Source: Climacium dendroides
Lineage: Eukaryota > Streptophyta > Bryopsida > Hypnales > Climaciaceae
Length of the DNA stretch: 64,000 nucleotides
NCBI GenBank assembly: GCA_950106755.1
Contig: OX467083.1
Coordinates: 3,199,501 to 3,263,500 of the forward strand
Direction of reading: 5' to 3'
Made by a program: the position numbers and the translations under genes. Within the stretch, counting starts at the first letter, position 1. Every line of letters starts with the position of its first letter. Positions 33,667-46,351 of the stretch are shown here, in pieces. The notes below the pieces were generated by a model that searched no databases, was not told the DNA's origin, and was given only the letters and a program-made list of their open reading frames with translations.

Positions 33667-36600
33667 CAGCTATCAGGGACTTTCGATCGATCTCTAGTTG
33701 GTATATCTAACGTGATCGAGTGGCAGATTTGAATTGTGATTGAAAATCTGCAAAAGCTAGCATCATGTTTTCCTCATTCTCACTCCTATGATGGAGAGTG
33801 GGATTAAACAGGTCCACTAAAAGAAAAGATACTTTTTGTGAAGTCGAGCTACCACTAGCCAGACACCTGAAACGTGCATGCGTACAGTCAGCTGATATAA
33901 ATTTACTTTAGAGCAGTTGCATGAACCAGCCTACGATATCGCAACGCTCACCCTGGATATATCCGAGACTTGACACAGCAATGAAAGCTCAGATTTGTCG
34001 AGAACTCCGTCAATTACATCCTTAAAGGGAAGAAGCGGTTCACCTTTCAAATTGTACCGCAACTAGGACCATTCTGTAAGCCTAGCTACACACACCCACT
34101 ATCGAGCTGCAAGACCCACCTCGATTCTTAAGATCACGGGAATAGCCTGATTCTTTTCAAACAGTTTAACAATATAGAATTCATTAGAACCTTCTTCCAG
34201 ACTACACGGAGGTGGTCTGCTTTATTTAGCAGCATCTTTGAGCTTAATTATGAAAACGATAAGGTCCAAAAGGGGAAATTAAAACCGCCCACTGAATAGT
34301 AGTAGCGACAGACTGGTCAAGTTTCTTGTGGAAGGGATCGGGGAAGAGATCGATAGAAACCTGTCAATTGAAACTAGAATGAAGTCATCGATCGACAAAT
34401 CACACACTGGACAATAAGGATTCATCAAAACTCAAAAGTTATGAAGGAGACAATAATTAACCTGTGAGTTGGCTTAAAAGCAGCAAGAATCATTCTCATC
34501 TCAATCCTGAGTTCCCGACCTTAACTCCTTATGTAACCTTCGAATATTCTCAGGCTCTCTCTCTCTCTCTCTCAAACAGGCTTAAGACATGCTGATCGAG
34601 CTAGGCTTGTAATTTACTCGACAGTAAGGATCGATCGTAATACTGCTGCTAACTAGAGTGTTCAGATTTGGTAGGTGTTACATGTACGTTAAGTGCGGAT
34701 CACATTGCTTGAAGTAGTACTCTATCTATCCGACCCTCCACAGCCACGTTATCTGGCAAGGAGCCATGGCATAGAATGCTGTCGTGTGAGAATACTTGAA
34801 ATCGTACATGGTCAGTACACCCAGTGTATCGTCATTCCACTTCAATGTCAACACGTACAGCCACGATCTCTTCAACTAAAACGACAGAAAAGGAGATGCT
34901 ATTCTGATTGAACACACTCTGGCTAAAAGGGCACAAACGGATCATCTGGCCAAGGGAAAACCAAAGTGAAGACCAAGGTTTGAACGGCTAACGGAATATA
35001 TTTTTTGGCTGGTTACTAGCTTTCTTCTTCACGAAATCGTGTTCCTAGCTAGCTGTCACGCTAGCAAATACTCATTAGAACGAAGAACGTTGATTACAAT
35101 AGTGAGGCTACTGTAGGTTCTTTACGAGTTGTAAAATGATGGAGGATATTATCCAATTTGCACACTAGTACAGTGCTGATCTTGAATAATATTCAGGTTT
35201 CCTCTCTTCATTCACTAATTAGACCCCTGGCCTGCTCTTTCTCATGGAGTTTCTTGCTCATGAGTCTGAGCTTCTCGAATCCAAAGCTAGGCATGTGATG
35301 CATGAATGTTTTTAATATGTTACTGGACCGTAGAAATGAAATCACTTACGTTAACCCGCTCTGTAGAACACTGATGTTTGAAACTATGGAGAGACCTTCG
35401 GTACTCTTCTACACAATAACGCGATTAGGACAATCCCCGGGTTAACAAACAAGCGACGGCTGAGCTTCCCGAAAGTCAGGCAAGCTTGACTCTGCTTGTG
35501 AATCGGTCGACTATTGGATTTGAGCCATGCCAGCGGAGCACAACTCGCTTGTAAAATTCAGGATAATATTAAGGGGAAGCACAATGGCGCAAGTTAGAGT
35601 TTGTCCCGCTCGCACACCCTCTAGGCCTGCCAGAAAATAAAAATAAAAATTCACGTTGAGGTATACCGAGCGCGCAGCAGCAGTACGTCAGTGCTTGTAT
35701 GAATTCACCTCATGTTCCAGAATTCAATTGGGCCCAGGAAGCTCTTACCAGACAACCACACAACCGGCACCCCCACCAACTGGAGAAGCATGCAAGTACA
35801 ACGACGACGGACAGGTAGGTTACGTGTACAAACCTTCCAAGCGGGTTCCGTGGGTACACACACAGCAAGGAAACGTGCACTAGCTGCTGGTGCAACTTGG
35901 CGGTGCCTTGCCCACCCAAACTAGTCGATCTGTGCCGGCCGATCGACGGATATAAGTAAGTGTCTATACGTGTGTATTTCCTCAAGCTAGGCCACCAGCA
36001 GTACTCCGCCTTCCCTTTCCTCACACCTTCCCTTCCTCACGGTGGCAACACATACAAACACAAAGCTACAGCACTGCACCCACACCCTCAACAAACACCC
36101 TCACAATCCCTATCCCCCCCTGCAATTACGCATCTCACTGGAGAGGCAGCTAGCACGCATGCAAACCAACCCAATCAGTCACACCGACCCCGCCCCTCTA
36201 TCCACTGAGAACCAAGCTCCGAGCTAGCCTTGACTGCTTCAGACCCAAGCTGCTGCCTTGCGCTGCAAGCAAGCTACCTCCGCCATGTATCATGCAGTCT
36301 CGGAATCCAATACGATCCGTGCCAATAGTAGAACACCACATCCAGTCCTCACGCCGACAAGCTACACCCAGTGGTATCTATCGAGCTCTCTCACTCCCCC
36401 TTCAAGACGGAACCGCCACCCCTCGATGGTCGATCGCGTCTGTCCCGAGGCAGGCTAGCTTGTGCCCGAAGCTTCTCCTTCGGTTCCTCGCCGACGTGAG
36501 TTAGCTAGTCCAATGAACCTTCCACCCGAACGAGACAGACAGGTCGCATGGCACGGCACGGCACGTAAGAGCGAGAGGAGATGGAGAATGCCGGCAAGGA

Positions 36601-36670
36601 TGAGCGTGTGGCGATGGCGCCGGGCTTTTGAGGAGCTGTGGGAGTCGAGGCGCAAACCAACAAGACAGAC
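33667..36670. other. Upstream region of the NAC gene, no gene recognised
   Basis: Mixed-composition, largely non-repetitive DNA with many short palindromic tetranucleotide runs such as GATCGATCGA and CTAGCTAGCT. The open frames present are short and low in plant-protein character. From about 35650 the plus strand becomes C-rich. Presumed promoter and intergenic DNA. Confidence 0.5.
34555..34573. repeat. CT dinucleotide microsatellite
   Basis: Nine to ten CT units on the plus strand, about 1.1 kb upstream of the NAC start codon. Simple repeat, likely length-polymorphic. Confidence 0.85.
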
Positions 36671-36780
36671 CGGAAACACGGAGCTAGAGACAGACAGGCT
36701 GCGAGAGAGGGAGAGAGAGAGGGAGTGTGAGAGAGACGGAGTGAGACGGAGAGAGAGAAAAAGAGAAAGGCCGGCAGGCG
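36671..36780 (-). promoter_or_regulatory. Pyrimidine-rich tract (minus strand), possible distal 5' leader or promoter
   Basis: On the plus strand this is almost pure GAGAGAGGGAGAGAG-type sequence, so the minus strand, in the NAC gene's direction, is CT-rich. CT-rich leaders and pyrimidine patches are common near plant transcription starts. It lies in a GC-richer, C-skewed block (about 35650-36900). Whether it serves the NAC gene 3.2 kb downstream through a leader intron, another transcript or nothing is unknown. Confidence 0.3.
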
Positions 36781-36899
36781 GGCAGACGGGCCTAGCCAAA
36801 GTGGGAACTGGAACGCTTAACTTCACTTCCAGCAGACCCACGCACTCAACCAGGGGCCCAGGGCACCCCCCCCATTGGTGGCTGGGCTTTTAACATGCT

Positions 36900-38150
36900 A
36901 CTCCAGGGAATGAGGAGTAGTGGGTGGGGAACCCCCAAATTAAATTCTGTTGGGGACAAGTAATTTAGTGGGCTTGGATCGCTGTAGGGACGACTTCTAT
37001 GGACAGGAATTGGTAAGTCAAACCTTCATTGCAGAAGGGAGAGGAAAATAATAATAATTTAAAAATTCGAATCGAATTGGATGTGGAAGTGTACAATGTT
37101 TGCAAATTTAGAAGAGAATCTAAATTGAGGGATGGTAGCAATATTCTAGAGGCTCATGAAAAAACAAGGGAGGCAACTTTTTGACCTTTGGAAAACTCAT
37201 TCTCACATTGAATTGTGTTGAGCTTTTCAGTATCTTTATGTTTGACTATAGCTAAAGACAAAGCTACTATTAGTAGTCTCCAAAAATGTAGTTTCTTTGT
37301 TCTCACGTGGAATCGTCATGGAACTTGGCAAAAGCAATTTTCTAATTCTACGACGAGTTCTACAAAACGTCAAAACTATTGTTTTTTCCCATTCCAACAT
37401 TGCATAGATTCATTACGTAATGAATTGACTTGACCACTTACTCCCATTCACATTGTTTTGAATTAGTATAGGTTCAATCATTGTTGTAGGTTGAATGAAG
37501 TATGACTTCATTGTACCCATTTCCACGAAAACAAAATTCTATGGTGACACCAATTTTTAAGTTACAGTGTTACACTAATCCCCTCCCCCTTTCACTACAC
37601 CAAGTACCAAGTAATTCAATTAGTGCACCCTACTGTAGTAGGAACACTAACTGATACAAATTCGGAAATAATGTAAATTTGTGAAGCCTGTTGTTACAAA
37701 AGTTCCCAGTATAGTGTTCATATAGACATCAATAGTGTTGATATGATCCAACAACTAGCATTTCTATTTTTGCAAACCTCATTCAAATTTCACCGTACGC
37801 GAAGTACTCCACACTCCTGTCAGCATAGCCAAAAGCGATTTTCTCACACCACTTGAATTCCCCCATCCGTCCATTCATGGGTGCGTTTTTTTAAGTCCAT
37901 TCATGGGTGTGTTTTTTTAATTCCAGTAGGTAAACTTTTTCACTGGATTTCATTCCAGATTGGAGTGGTATTACCTTATTCCTTGAGGCGTGGTTGGGCG
38001 TAAAACATCACCTCCCAGCAGTCTCTTCAACCGTTCAGACTCCAGAAATGTGCCCTTCAGGGAACGATATGGGCAGATTTGAAGGCATTATGCCATGCCA
38101 CGTCACGGTCAGGTTCAAATGGGGGTGACAGGAGCCCGGAAATCAAAATA
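36900..38150. other. Intergenic DNA, no gene recognised
   Basis: Composition falls back towards AT-rich. Contains one perfect-but-one 26-bp tandem pair (37870-37921). Confidence 0.45.
37870..37921. repeat. 26-bp tandem duplication, two units
   Basis: GTCCATTCATGGGTGCGTTT followed by TTTTAA, repeated with a single C-to-T difference. Near identity implies a recent duplication. Confidence 0.9.
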
Positions 38151-38159
38151 ACTGTTATT

Positions 38160-39129
38160 TTCTCGGGGAGATTACGCCCGCTCGCTCGCTCACTCGCTCA
38201 CTCACTGACTGCAAGCGTATAAGCTTTTAAGCTTAGTGCCAGTGGCTTTGGCTTTGGTTAGAAGCTTCTGTACTTGAGCATTATTAACCCTACTCGAAGG
38301 ACACTGAGGACACCAAGTTACGTGTCCCATGGATGATGCAGAATCTTTCTATGTATGTAAGGTAGAAGTGCCAAATGTTCATCCTTGAAATTTTGTGTGA
38401 AAAGGAGAGGTCTCACACAATAGTTTGACCTCCAAAGAGTACTCTCGGATTGCTTCTTTTTTTCCATTTTTTTTTTCCATTTTTTTCTCCATTTTTTTTC
38501 TTTCCAAGTAGCAGGTACATTCACAGGGTCCGTACCCTAAACTAAGGATGATTTCCACGGTGACCAGACCGTCCTTCTGAGGTTAGGGTTAAGCTGAAGT
38601 GAAGTGAAGGTTAATCCATTGGGTGTTCCATGTTCCTGAATGGCCTGAGAGCGCCCCCTCCTCACTCGGGCTGCCAGGCTCAGGCTCAGTTCAGTTCAGT
38701 TAGTGCTGCTGCCACATGGGTTGTGAGCTTCTGGTACCCAAATCTTCGTGCTTTGTGTGACTGCCTACTTTGAGGATCCAGCCCTTTGTGACCGGGCAGG
38801 GGATCTGGTTCGATCTTGCCATCCATCCATCCGTCCATTTGTTTGTAATGAGATTCAGAGGAATGAATTGGTCTCCTGCTGGGCTTGGTTGGGTTGTGGA
38901 GGGGAAAAAGCAACCGTTTATTTGGGCCGACGGAACGGAAAGGACGGACGGACAGGCAGACAGACGGAGCTTGTTCCGTTCCCGGCTGTCGTCGTGCCAT
39001 TAGTCAGGAACCACATGCACAAAGGTACGCTTAAGCTTAGGAGGACAGCAACTCTGGAACACAAACCTGCCTGTTCAAGAGGGGAAGGTACTCATTCCAA
39101 GTTCAATTGTGGGGGAAACAGACTTAAGG
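38160..39129. other. GC-richer islet with tetranucleotide tracts
   Basis: Contains CGCTCGCTCGCTCACTCGCT (38171), CATCCATCCATCCGTCC (38820) and GGACGGACGGACAGGCAGAC (38943) runs and AGTTCAGTTCAGTTAG (38691). Open frames on both strands are products of these tracts. Comparable islets lie at 44500-45450, 50240-50800 and 59690-60240. Confidence 0.5.
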
Positions 39130-39415
39130 TGGGTAACCCCCCCCCCCCAACCACCAACAATATAGCTACTGTGCCTAATGACCATTAATAGATTGTTTAA
39201 ATTTTTCATATTTCCTTATTGGCAAGTGAAAGGGGGTTCCAATGCACCAAAGAACGCAACATTTGGATACTGTATGCAAAAGTTATGAAGGAACAAAGTT
39301 TGGTTCGAAAAGCATTTCTTCCACATAGGTGCATAATTGGATTTTGGAGATGTACATAGAGTGAAGATGGCAGTTCAGGGGCAATGCCACATTTGGAGGG
39401 AGGCCATTGTAGAGC
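39130..39415 (+). mobile_element. Repeat family B copy 1
   Basis: From TTAAGGTGGGTAACCCCC onwards it follows the copy at 47414-47692: GCTACTGTGCCTAATG, GGCAAGTGAAAGGGGGTTCC, GGATACTGTATGCAAAAGTT, AAAGTTTGGTTCGAAAAGCA, TTTTGGAGATGTACATAGAG. The right terminal repeat is not preserved. A C11 run sits at 39139-39149. Confidence 0.7.
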
Positions 39416-39452
39416 ATCTCTACTCTTTTACTAGGAAGGGACTGGATGACTT

Positions 39453-39605
39453 GGTCTATGGCAAGTTTGACCTCCCAAATCTCCCCTACCAAAGACTAGC
39501 CCCAAGGAAAAAAAACAAAAAACGGCCCATTACATGGCCTGGTCTATGGCGAGTTTGACCTCCCAAATCTCCCCTACCATAGACTAGCCCCAAGGAAAAA
39601 AGAAA
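39453..39605 (+). repeat. 88-bp direct duplication
   Basis: Units begin GGTCTATGGCAAGTTTGACC (39453) and GGTCTATGGCGAGTTTGACC (39541), nearly identical through CTAGCCCCAAGGAAAAAA. GGTCTATGG and CCATAGACTAGCC also make each unit partly palindromic. Confidence 0.85.
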
Positions 39606-40689
39606 AAAACAACCTCTATAAAATAAACCCTCGACCTTCCACTAGGACATGCCCTCCCATCTTTTCACCATGCTTGGGTTGACTATGTTTTTGTAAGACT
39701 TCTTGGCACAGTTCTAATATAGGGGGCTCTGACATTCAACCCTACAATTAGAAGATTGCACCTGCTATTCAAAGACTTTGGCAAACTTCAAAAAAAATTC
39801 TTAGAAAGCCGTAGTACTTCCAAAAAAAAATTTGCCACCTTCAAGTAGCTCTTGTGGAAGAGTAGAATGAATAATGAAAACTCAATTATTCTCAAGTCTC
39901 CATATTTGAAATCTCACTAACTGCATTCTAGTTACTTTCTACCTATTTTTTTGTGAACGGCCCATGATTGGAATCATAGGGTGCCCCCATATTAGGACCT
40001 TGCCCCACTTTTTGAAACTTCTTGACGATAAAAGCAACTCCTACCATTGAAAGAGCAAAGCTACTATAGATATGGAGAGGAAAGGTGGGTCTAGAAGGAC
40101 AATTGAGCCTATAAAAAGCCATTTGATAAAGCAAATTTTTTAATAGAAGGGTGGAAATACTCTTATAATTTTAAACATGAAAGTTGTAGTATTCTATAGG
40201 ATAGATTTACAACAAAGAAAAAAATTTGAAACTCAAAAACAATTTGTTGTTTGTTAGAAATTGGATTTCAACTTTGAATATAAAGTTGGAGCTAGGCTTC
40301 AATTCTACTATTCTATATTGAATTATTAATCTCAAATTTGTGTTTAAAATGCTTTAGTAAATAGAGAGTTGAAAAAAAATGACGAAAAATAGTACAAATG
40401 TTTTTGCAATTTTTCTTCAAGCCATTTCCAATGTACCTTTTTAGAGTCATTGCATTTTGTTTAGTGATAAAAAAAACTTAGGAGGATTTTTTCATAAGCA
40501 ATTAGAGGACCCTCAAACAAACACACAAGTGCGCATACACGCAATGGCAATGATCCATTACTTTTGTTTTTATTTTAATTCAATTGATACAATTTCTTTA
40601 AAAAGAAAAAGGCTAATGACAATTAGATTAGTTGCTAGAAAATTTCACAACTAGAATTATTTTACAAGTTTGAGTTCCTTCTTGAGTGG
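39606..40689. other. AT-rich intergenic DNA, no gene recognised
   Basis: No supported feature. Confidence 0.4.
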
Positions 40690-41150
40690 ATTGCTTTGGT
40701 TTATATTTCCATCTCATACCTACATATTCATGTGGTTCAATCAACTACTATTCTAAACAATATTTTTCAATAAAATTTGAAGACAATAATTGAAAATTTC
40801 TTCTAAAATCAATTGTAGATTGAATATTTGTGATTTTCAAAAGAATTTATTTCCTTACATTCATAATGCTAAGTTCTAATCATAGTGTGTTTTAAAGATT
40901 TTTATTTTACTTTTTTTATTCAAGTCATTTTTGAAGGGCCATTGTTTGAACTAAAAGAGTTACTTTTTGAAGCTAGATTTATAAGTACCCTTCAAATTAC
41001 AAAGTATTTGAAAATTGTACAATTGTTGGGGAACTAACACAAAAAAATTTAATTAAATGATGGATGAATAAATGCATTATTGTGTGCTTGGGATGCTTTT
41101 GCATTCATCCATTGTTTGAAATTTGAATGCATGGTCCTTGACGGATTAAA
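40690..41150 (+). repeat. Family I copy 3
   Basis: Same order of blocks as the 3.3-kb and 3.9-kb copies: GTAGATTGAATATTTGTGAT, CATTCATAATGCTAAGTTCT, TGATGGATGAATAAATGCA, GCTTTTGCATTCATCCATTG, ending GGTCCTTGACGGATTAAAG. Confidence 0.65.
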
Positions 41151-42299
41151 GATAAATTAAATGTAATAAAACTTTTGAAAATGCAAATTTGAATGTAGAT
41201 AGCATTAATTTGAAGATTTTGGATGGAATTGAGGGTATGAAATCTCATTCATTTCATCATCACAATAATTCTATATGCTACAATCATACCCATTTTTTTG
41301 TTGTAATCACTTTGGAAACTTTGGGAAATAATGAGATAGTAAATGATTTTTATGAATTCATAGAAAAATGAATTCAAATCATTGAAGGAGATTTCAATTT
41401 TTATGCACAAGTGCAAAGGTAGGATTACCCAAAATGGATCATAATCCAATTGGGATCTATACACTTGTAATGAAGTCTACTATGTTCCATCCTAATATAA
41501 AGAAATTCTATGAAATTTACATAGAGATGTGTTAAGTGTGAAATTAGGGTTGAAAGGGTTGGGATTGAATTTCAAAATGATCATTTCATGAATTCTATAT
41601 AAGGGGTTGTAAAGTCAACATACATGACCAAGAATTCAATTGCTTTCTAAAACCTTGAAGGGTGCTATTGAATAATCATTGCAATGGTGCAAAAGATCAA
41701 GAGTAGTTCTAATCAATGGTCTACAATAGAAAGCTATATATCTTTGCTTTAACAACCTAATGAGTTGACCAAAATAGATAATGCACATATTTTGTAATTT
41801 GCCATTCCTTTGCCCCAAAAATAGTGAATCCAATTCCTCTACATATGTGCAATGACTAGATTCATGAGTGGATCATTGGTCCCTGTACTTTTGGGGGCAA
41901 TTAAATGTCCAATTACATAAAAAAAATGGACAACTTTAAACCAATAGAAAATAAGAATAAATGTGTTCAAAAAAATGCTAAACTGTAATCATGGCCTTAC
42001 CACAATGTTTTCAAACCTTCATTTCATTTTTCATGCAAAGCCAACACATACAAAAATTGCATACAAAAATTACATACTCAAAATTGGCCTTCTTCAATTT
42101 AAGCCCCCAAAATGAAGGAGCCAAGAAACTTATAACTTTCTTGAAAGAAAGGCCACATAACCATTGGTTTGAAAACCAAATAATACACATTTATTGGCAC
42201 CATTCTTACATTGGCTTATTAGAACTTCATTAATCTACCCTCAAGATGTGGGAGACGTAAATTTCTTGTAGCATGTTACTATAACAAACTTTGAACCAC
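41151..42299. other. AT-rich intergenic DNA, no gene recognised
   Basis: No conserved frame or assignable repeat border seen. Confidence 0.4.
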
Positions 42300-44160
42300 T
42301 AAAGGATTGTTTGTCCCCTTGGGAGACAATTTGGATTTGGGTAGGTTCCTATCATCTCAATTTGTAGTGAGCATTTTTAAAACTTTTTGAAGATGTGCAA
42401 TTTTCACAATAGTTTTGCTAAAGTTTTGTAGATATATTATTTTTTATTTCAATTAGTGTCCAGGAGAAAAAGTTACGGGACAATATGCCAAAACTGGAGG
42501 TGAGGGGATAGCACAAAAAAATCACAAAAATTCAAAATAAAATTTTAAATTTTTATCCTAAAACATTACTCTATGTGTTTTTGTCTACATTTGAAGCTTT
42601 TATTCATTCTATTTTGACTAACGATGTGAAAGTTATTGACAATCCTAGTTTTTCAGACAATCTAAGCATCTTCTTGAAAAAATAACCTATATGATTCATT
42701 TTTTGATGTAATTTTTACAATTTTCCAAAAAAATTGTTAGACAAGGTTAGGTTTGCTTGCTAAAACAATCTTGTTGTTGGAATCTTGTATTTCAATTCCA
42801 TCTTAGAGCTATTAATGGTTTAGTTTAGTTTTTCCTTCAATCTTGAACCTACTTCTACTTAACTCCTAAAGTCCCAAGGCCTTTTTACCATCAAAACCTA
42901 CTCAAAACTGTCATTTCTATTGCAAGGAGCAAAAAAATTTAAAAATTGTTTTTTTACATATCTAACCATAGGATCTTGTACTAGACTAGTATAAGAATGT
43001 GTGGAAAAAATTTCAAAAACTTTTACCATGTAGGTTGCAAGATATTTTCATTTAAAGTGAAGAAAATATGTTTTTTTTACACCTTGATCAACTAGATTTT
43101 GTAGCTTTGAATCTTTTTAACTTAAAACTTTTGCATTACTGATTTTAATATTTTAATTTTTTATGTGGAAGAATTGAGTTTAGAATCTAGGAAAAAAATT
43201 CAACTAAAAATTTCTTAATTTTCACTCATTTAAAAATTATTAAGTAGATATAGGTTCAAGATTGAAGGGATAACTAGACCATTAATAGCTCTGAGATGGA
43301 ATTAAATCACAACAATTCCAATGGTGAGATTGTTCTAGCAAGAAAACTTAATCCTGCCTAATTGTAAATATTGCACTCAAAAATGGATACTATGAATTAT
43401 TTTTTCAAGAAGATGCTTAGATTGCCCGAAAAATAAGATTGTCCATAATTTTTTCATCACTAGTTCAAATAGAATGAATCAAAGCTTAAATGTAGACAAA
43501 AATATAATATTTAAGAAAAAAAAAATTTAATTTTAAAAATTCTATTTTTTTTAATTTTGTGGGGGCTATCCCTTGAGTTGCTTTTATTGGATTTATCATG
43601 GCATAACTTTTGTTTTTGGGCATGGATTGAATTAAAAATTATATTCTCAAAAAATTAATCTGATTTCCTATCTTCAAAAAAAGTTTCAAAAAATCATGTC
43701 AAAATTTGAGATCACACGAGCCTACCCAAAATTCTAAAAGTACTTCCATAGTGACTTTGGGACTTTAGAGGTTAACACTTTTTTTTGAGTAAAAATTAAG
43801 TTTTTTTTTCTTAAATTTTTTTTCCTAGATTCTCAACTCAACAAAATTCAACATAAAAACTCAGGAAACCAAATCAATAGTGCAAAAATTTTAAGTTAAT
43901 AAGATTCAAAGCCAAAAAATCTAGTCAAGCAAGGTACAAAAAAACTTGTTTTCTTCACCTCGGATGCAAATTTCTTGCAATCTACGCAACCAGAATTTTT
44001 AAAATTTCTTCCATACATTCTAATACTAATCTAGTATAAGATCCTACAATTAGATATGCAAAAAAAAATTTAAAAATAAAGTTCTTTTCTCTTTGCATTA
44101 GAAATGGTAGTTTTGAATGTTCTTTGATTGAAAAAAGGCCTTGGTCCTTTGGGGGGGGTA
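42300..44160 (-). repeat. Family G host copy, split by a nested element
   Basis: The segments 42300-42858 and 43776-44160 together reproduce the layout of the 48093-49003 element in the same orientation: TCAATTAGTGTCCAGGAGAA, TCATTCTATTTTGACTAACG, CTTGAACCTACTTCTAC, then ATTCTCAACTCAACAAAATT, AAGGTACAAAAAAACTTG, TAAGATCCTACAATTAGATA and AAGGCCTTGGTCCTTTGGGG. They are separated by the oppositely oriented element at 42863-43771. Confidence 0.65.
42863..43771 (+). mobile_element. TTAA-flanked family G element (909 bp), nested
   Basis: TTAA at 42859-42862 and 43772-43775. Left end CTCCTAAAGTCCCAAGGCC, right end GACTTTGGGACTTTAGAGG, imperfect inverse. Interior matches the 11806-12545 copy in the same orientation and the 48093-49003 copy in reverse. 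It interrupts another member at the site where its relatives carry a single TTAA. Noncoding. Confidence 0.8.
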
Positions 44161-44246
44161 GTTTAGAGCATTAATTGAAGAGTGGAACATTGGCTACTAG
44201 TCAATGCAAGGCTGCTAATATGTGAGCATAGGAGTGTGATAGAATA

Positions 44247-44273
44247 CTATACACCTATGTTATAGGTGTATAG
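44247..44273. repeat. Short perfect hairpin
   Basis: CTATACACCTAT and ATAGGTGTATAG around a 3-base loop. Further TATAGGTG words follow to 44400, so this looks like a local degenerate repeat rather than a terminator. Confidence 0.6.
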
Positions 44274-44499
44274 ACTATAGAAACCATTTATGATTATAGG
44301 ATATACATGTTACAAATACCCATACTATAGGTGTTTATGATACATATACATTCTATAGTGTGTGGCATCTATCTTATAGGTACCTACATTGTAGGCTCAA
44401 TGCGCTCACAAACTCGCATTCTTGGGCTCACATACTAGCCACTGTTGCTAGCCAATGCAAGTTCGGTACTAGAAGCTTAAAATTGTCAACATTGGTGTA

Positions 44500-45450
44500 C
44501 AGAGTCAATGAGAGGAAGCTTCACCCCCTCGACATACTAGTGGAAATCCAGTTGTGAAAGATTGGAGAAACTCCCCACGAGATGACCTACGCACACAAGC
44601 GTCTACGCCCCGTCTACGTAGGTCTTCGCCAAGGTGGGCTTCCCTTTCAAAACATGTTGCCCCTCCGGTCGTCCCGCACATGCCACCTTCCAGCCTGTTT
44701 CTCTTACTAACCCTAAAGTTTGTAGAAAAAAACCCAGAAGAAGGAATGCTTTGGGTCTCCCCCTTTTGTCCCTTGCGCGGCGGTGTGTGGCCGGCAGATT
44801 TGGTCCTCGGCATGTTTGAAAAAACACACAAATGTGGGAGCGGTGGAGGAAAAAAAACCCGAGGGGGACGAAACGAAACCGACATTTGGGGCCGCGTGTG
44901 TGCGTGGGATTGGCCCGAGGGTGAGGGCGCGTGTCGTTGGCTCAAATTCTTGGGTCCCCAACCCAACTGGAAATCAGTTTCCGGCCAGTGATCCGTCGCG
45001 ACGCCAATTCCAATTCCAATTCCGTGACATTGCCTGCGCCTGCCTGCCTGCCTTGGAAACTTGCCAATGGAATCCCTGTCTTTGAGGAGCTCACGCAGGG
45101 AAACCTCATTTTTTTAGCGTCAGAATGATGAATGTCAGGCGGGCTTGGATAAACTGAATATTCTTCCATCAGGCAAGCATGCCAGTTTTCTTTTCAGTAC
45201 CCACCCGGGGACAGACAGGCCCAGTAAATGTGGGCGGGGGAAGGACGGAGGGGGCGAAAAAATAAAAATAATTATTATGCCGCAAGGGGTACTTGAAACT
45301 TGTTGTCGATGATGCGATGCGCTCCGGTCAGGACTCCTCACGCGGAGACGCGCCTTCCCTCCCTTCCGGCCTCGTCCAAGCAAGACCCAAAAATCGGGCG
45401 TCATCTGGGCTTCCAGAGGTCCGTCTGGGAGCAACATCCAGTTTTTTCTC
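44500..45450. other. GC-rich islet, no gene recognised
   Basis: Open frames reach 153 codons on both strands because stops are rare in GC-rich DNA; none shows a recognised domain and opposing frames are equally long. Includes TGCCTGCCTGCCTGCC-type tracts near 45030. Confidence 0.45.
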
Positions 45451-45692
45451 TCTTTTTTTTTTTAATTTAAAAAAACACCCTGAGTTTAGTCCACAACATC
45501 CAGCTTTTTTTATTTATTTTTAATAAAAAACCTGAGTTTATTCCACAACATCCAGCTTTCAGGTGCTTGGGGAGAAAAAATGAATACAAACACGTGGCCA
45601 TGTTTTCCAAAATAATTAATCAAAGGAATCAGAGGATGAGTGGTGCAAATGAAAATTAAAAGCACACCTGCCATTTGGCATCGGTAACTTAA

Positions 45693-46303
45693 CCCCCAAA
45701 GGACCAAGCAACTGTTGAATGTACACGAGAAATCTGAGGTAACTTTGTTGTTGCACATGAAGTTGAAGTCAATGTCGATGTGGGTGGGATGTTTATGAAT
45801 TTTCAACATAAGGTATGAACATGTACCTTGGCTTGGCTGGGGGAATATTATTATTTTTTCAATTGGTAAGGAGCCTGCCTAGGTTGAAAGTTATGTCTTA
45901 CTCTGAAAATTTTGGGCACCTTGGGCAACATCAGGTAGCACAAGCAAAATTCCTCTTTTTTTTTTTTTAAATTTGGAAGGGATGTGACCAACATGACGTA
46001 AGATGCAAATGTAAAACCAAAACAAAACAAACAATGTGTACTGCAAGAATCTCATTCTATGAGGGGTTAAAGTCTATTGGCTCTGTTAGGCACAATTGGG
46101 CAAAAAAATTCTCCCAACTTCAATTGTTATAATCTTTTAGTCTATGTAGTCAAAGTTTTTGAAATTTTTTTCCCCACAAATAGTTCCTATAGTAGTCTAG
46201 TAGAAATTTGTATTGTTGAATTTAATTGATTTTCCTCAATGTCCTAAATAAAGTAACAATTTTTGACAATTTTTGCCTAAAGTGTGCCTTGGTCCTTTAG
46301 GGG
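45693..46303 (-). mobile_element. TTAA-flanked element (611 bp), same ends
   Basis: TTAA at 45689-45692 and 46304-46307. Ends CCCCCAAAGGACCAAG and CTTGGTCCTTTAGGGG are near-perfect inverses. The right half (CCCCACAAATAGTTCCTATA, GTAGTCTAGTAGAAATTTG) is related to family G; the left half is not recognised. Confidence 0.75.
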
Positions 46304-46351
46304 TTAATAAAATTTTGAAATCTATGTCTTTTTGCTTGCCTTTGAGGGGTA

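Noticed and set aside
36455..36893. Overlapping open frames of 128 and 143 codons on both strands
   Set aside because: They arise from the GA/CT-rich low-complexity tract; Ser/Leu and Arg/Glu runs only.
44505..45437. Several open frames of 100-153 codons on both strands
   Set aside because: Equal-length frames on opposite strands in GC-rich DNA, without domain, start context or splice support.
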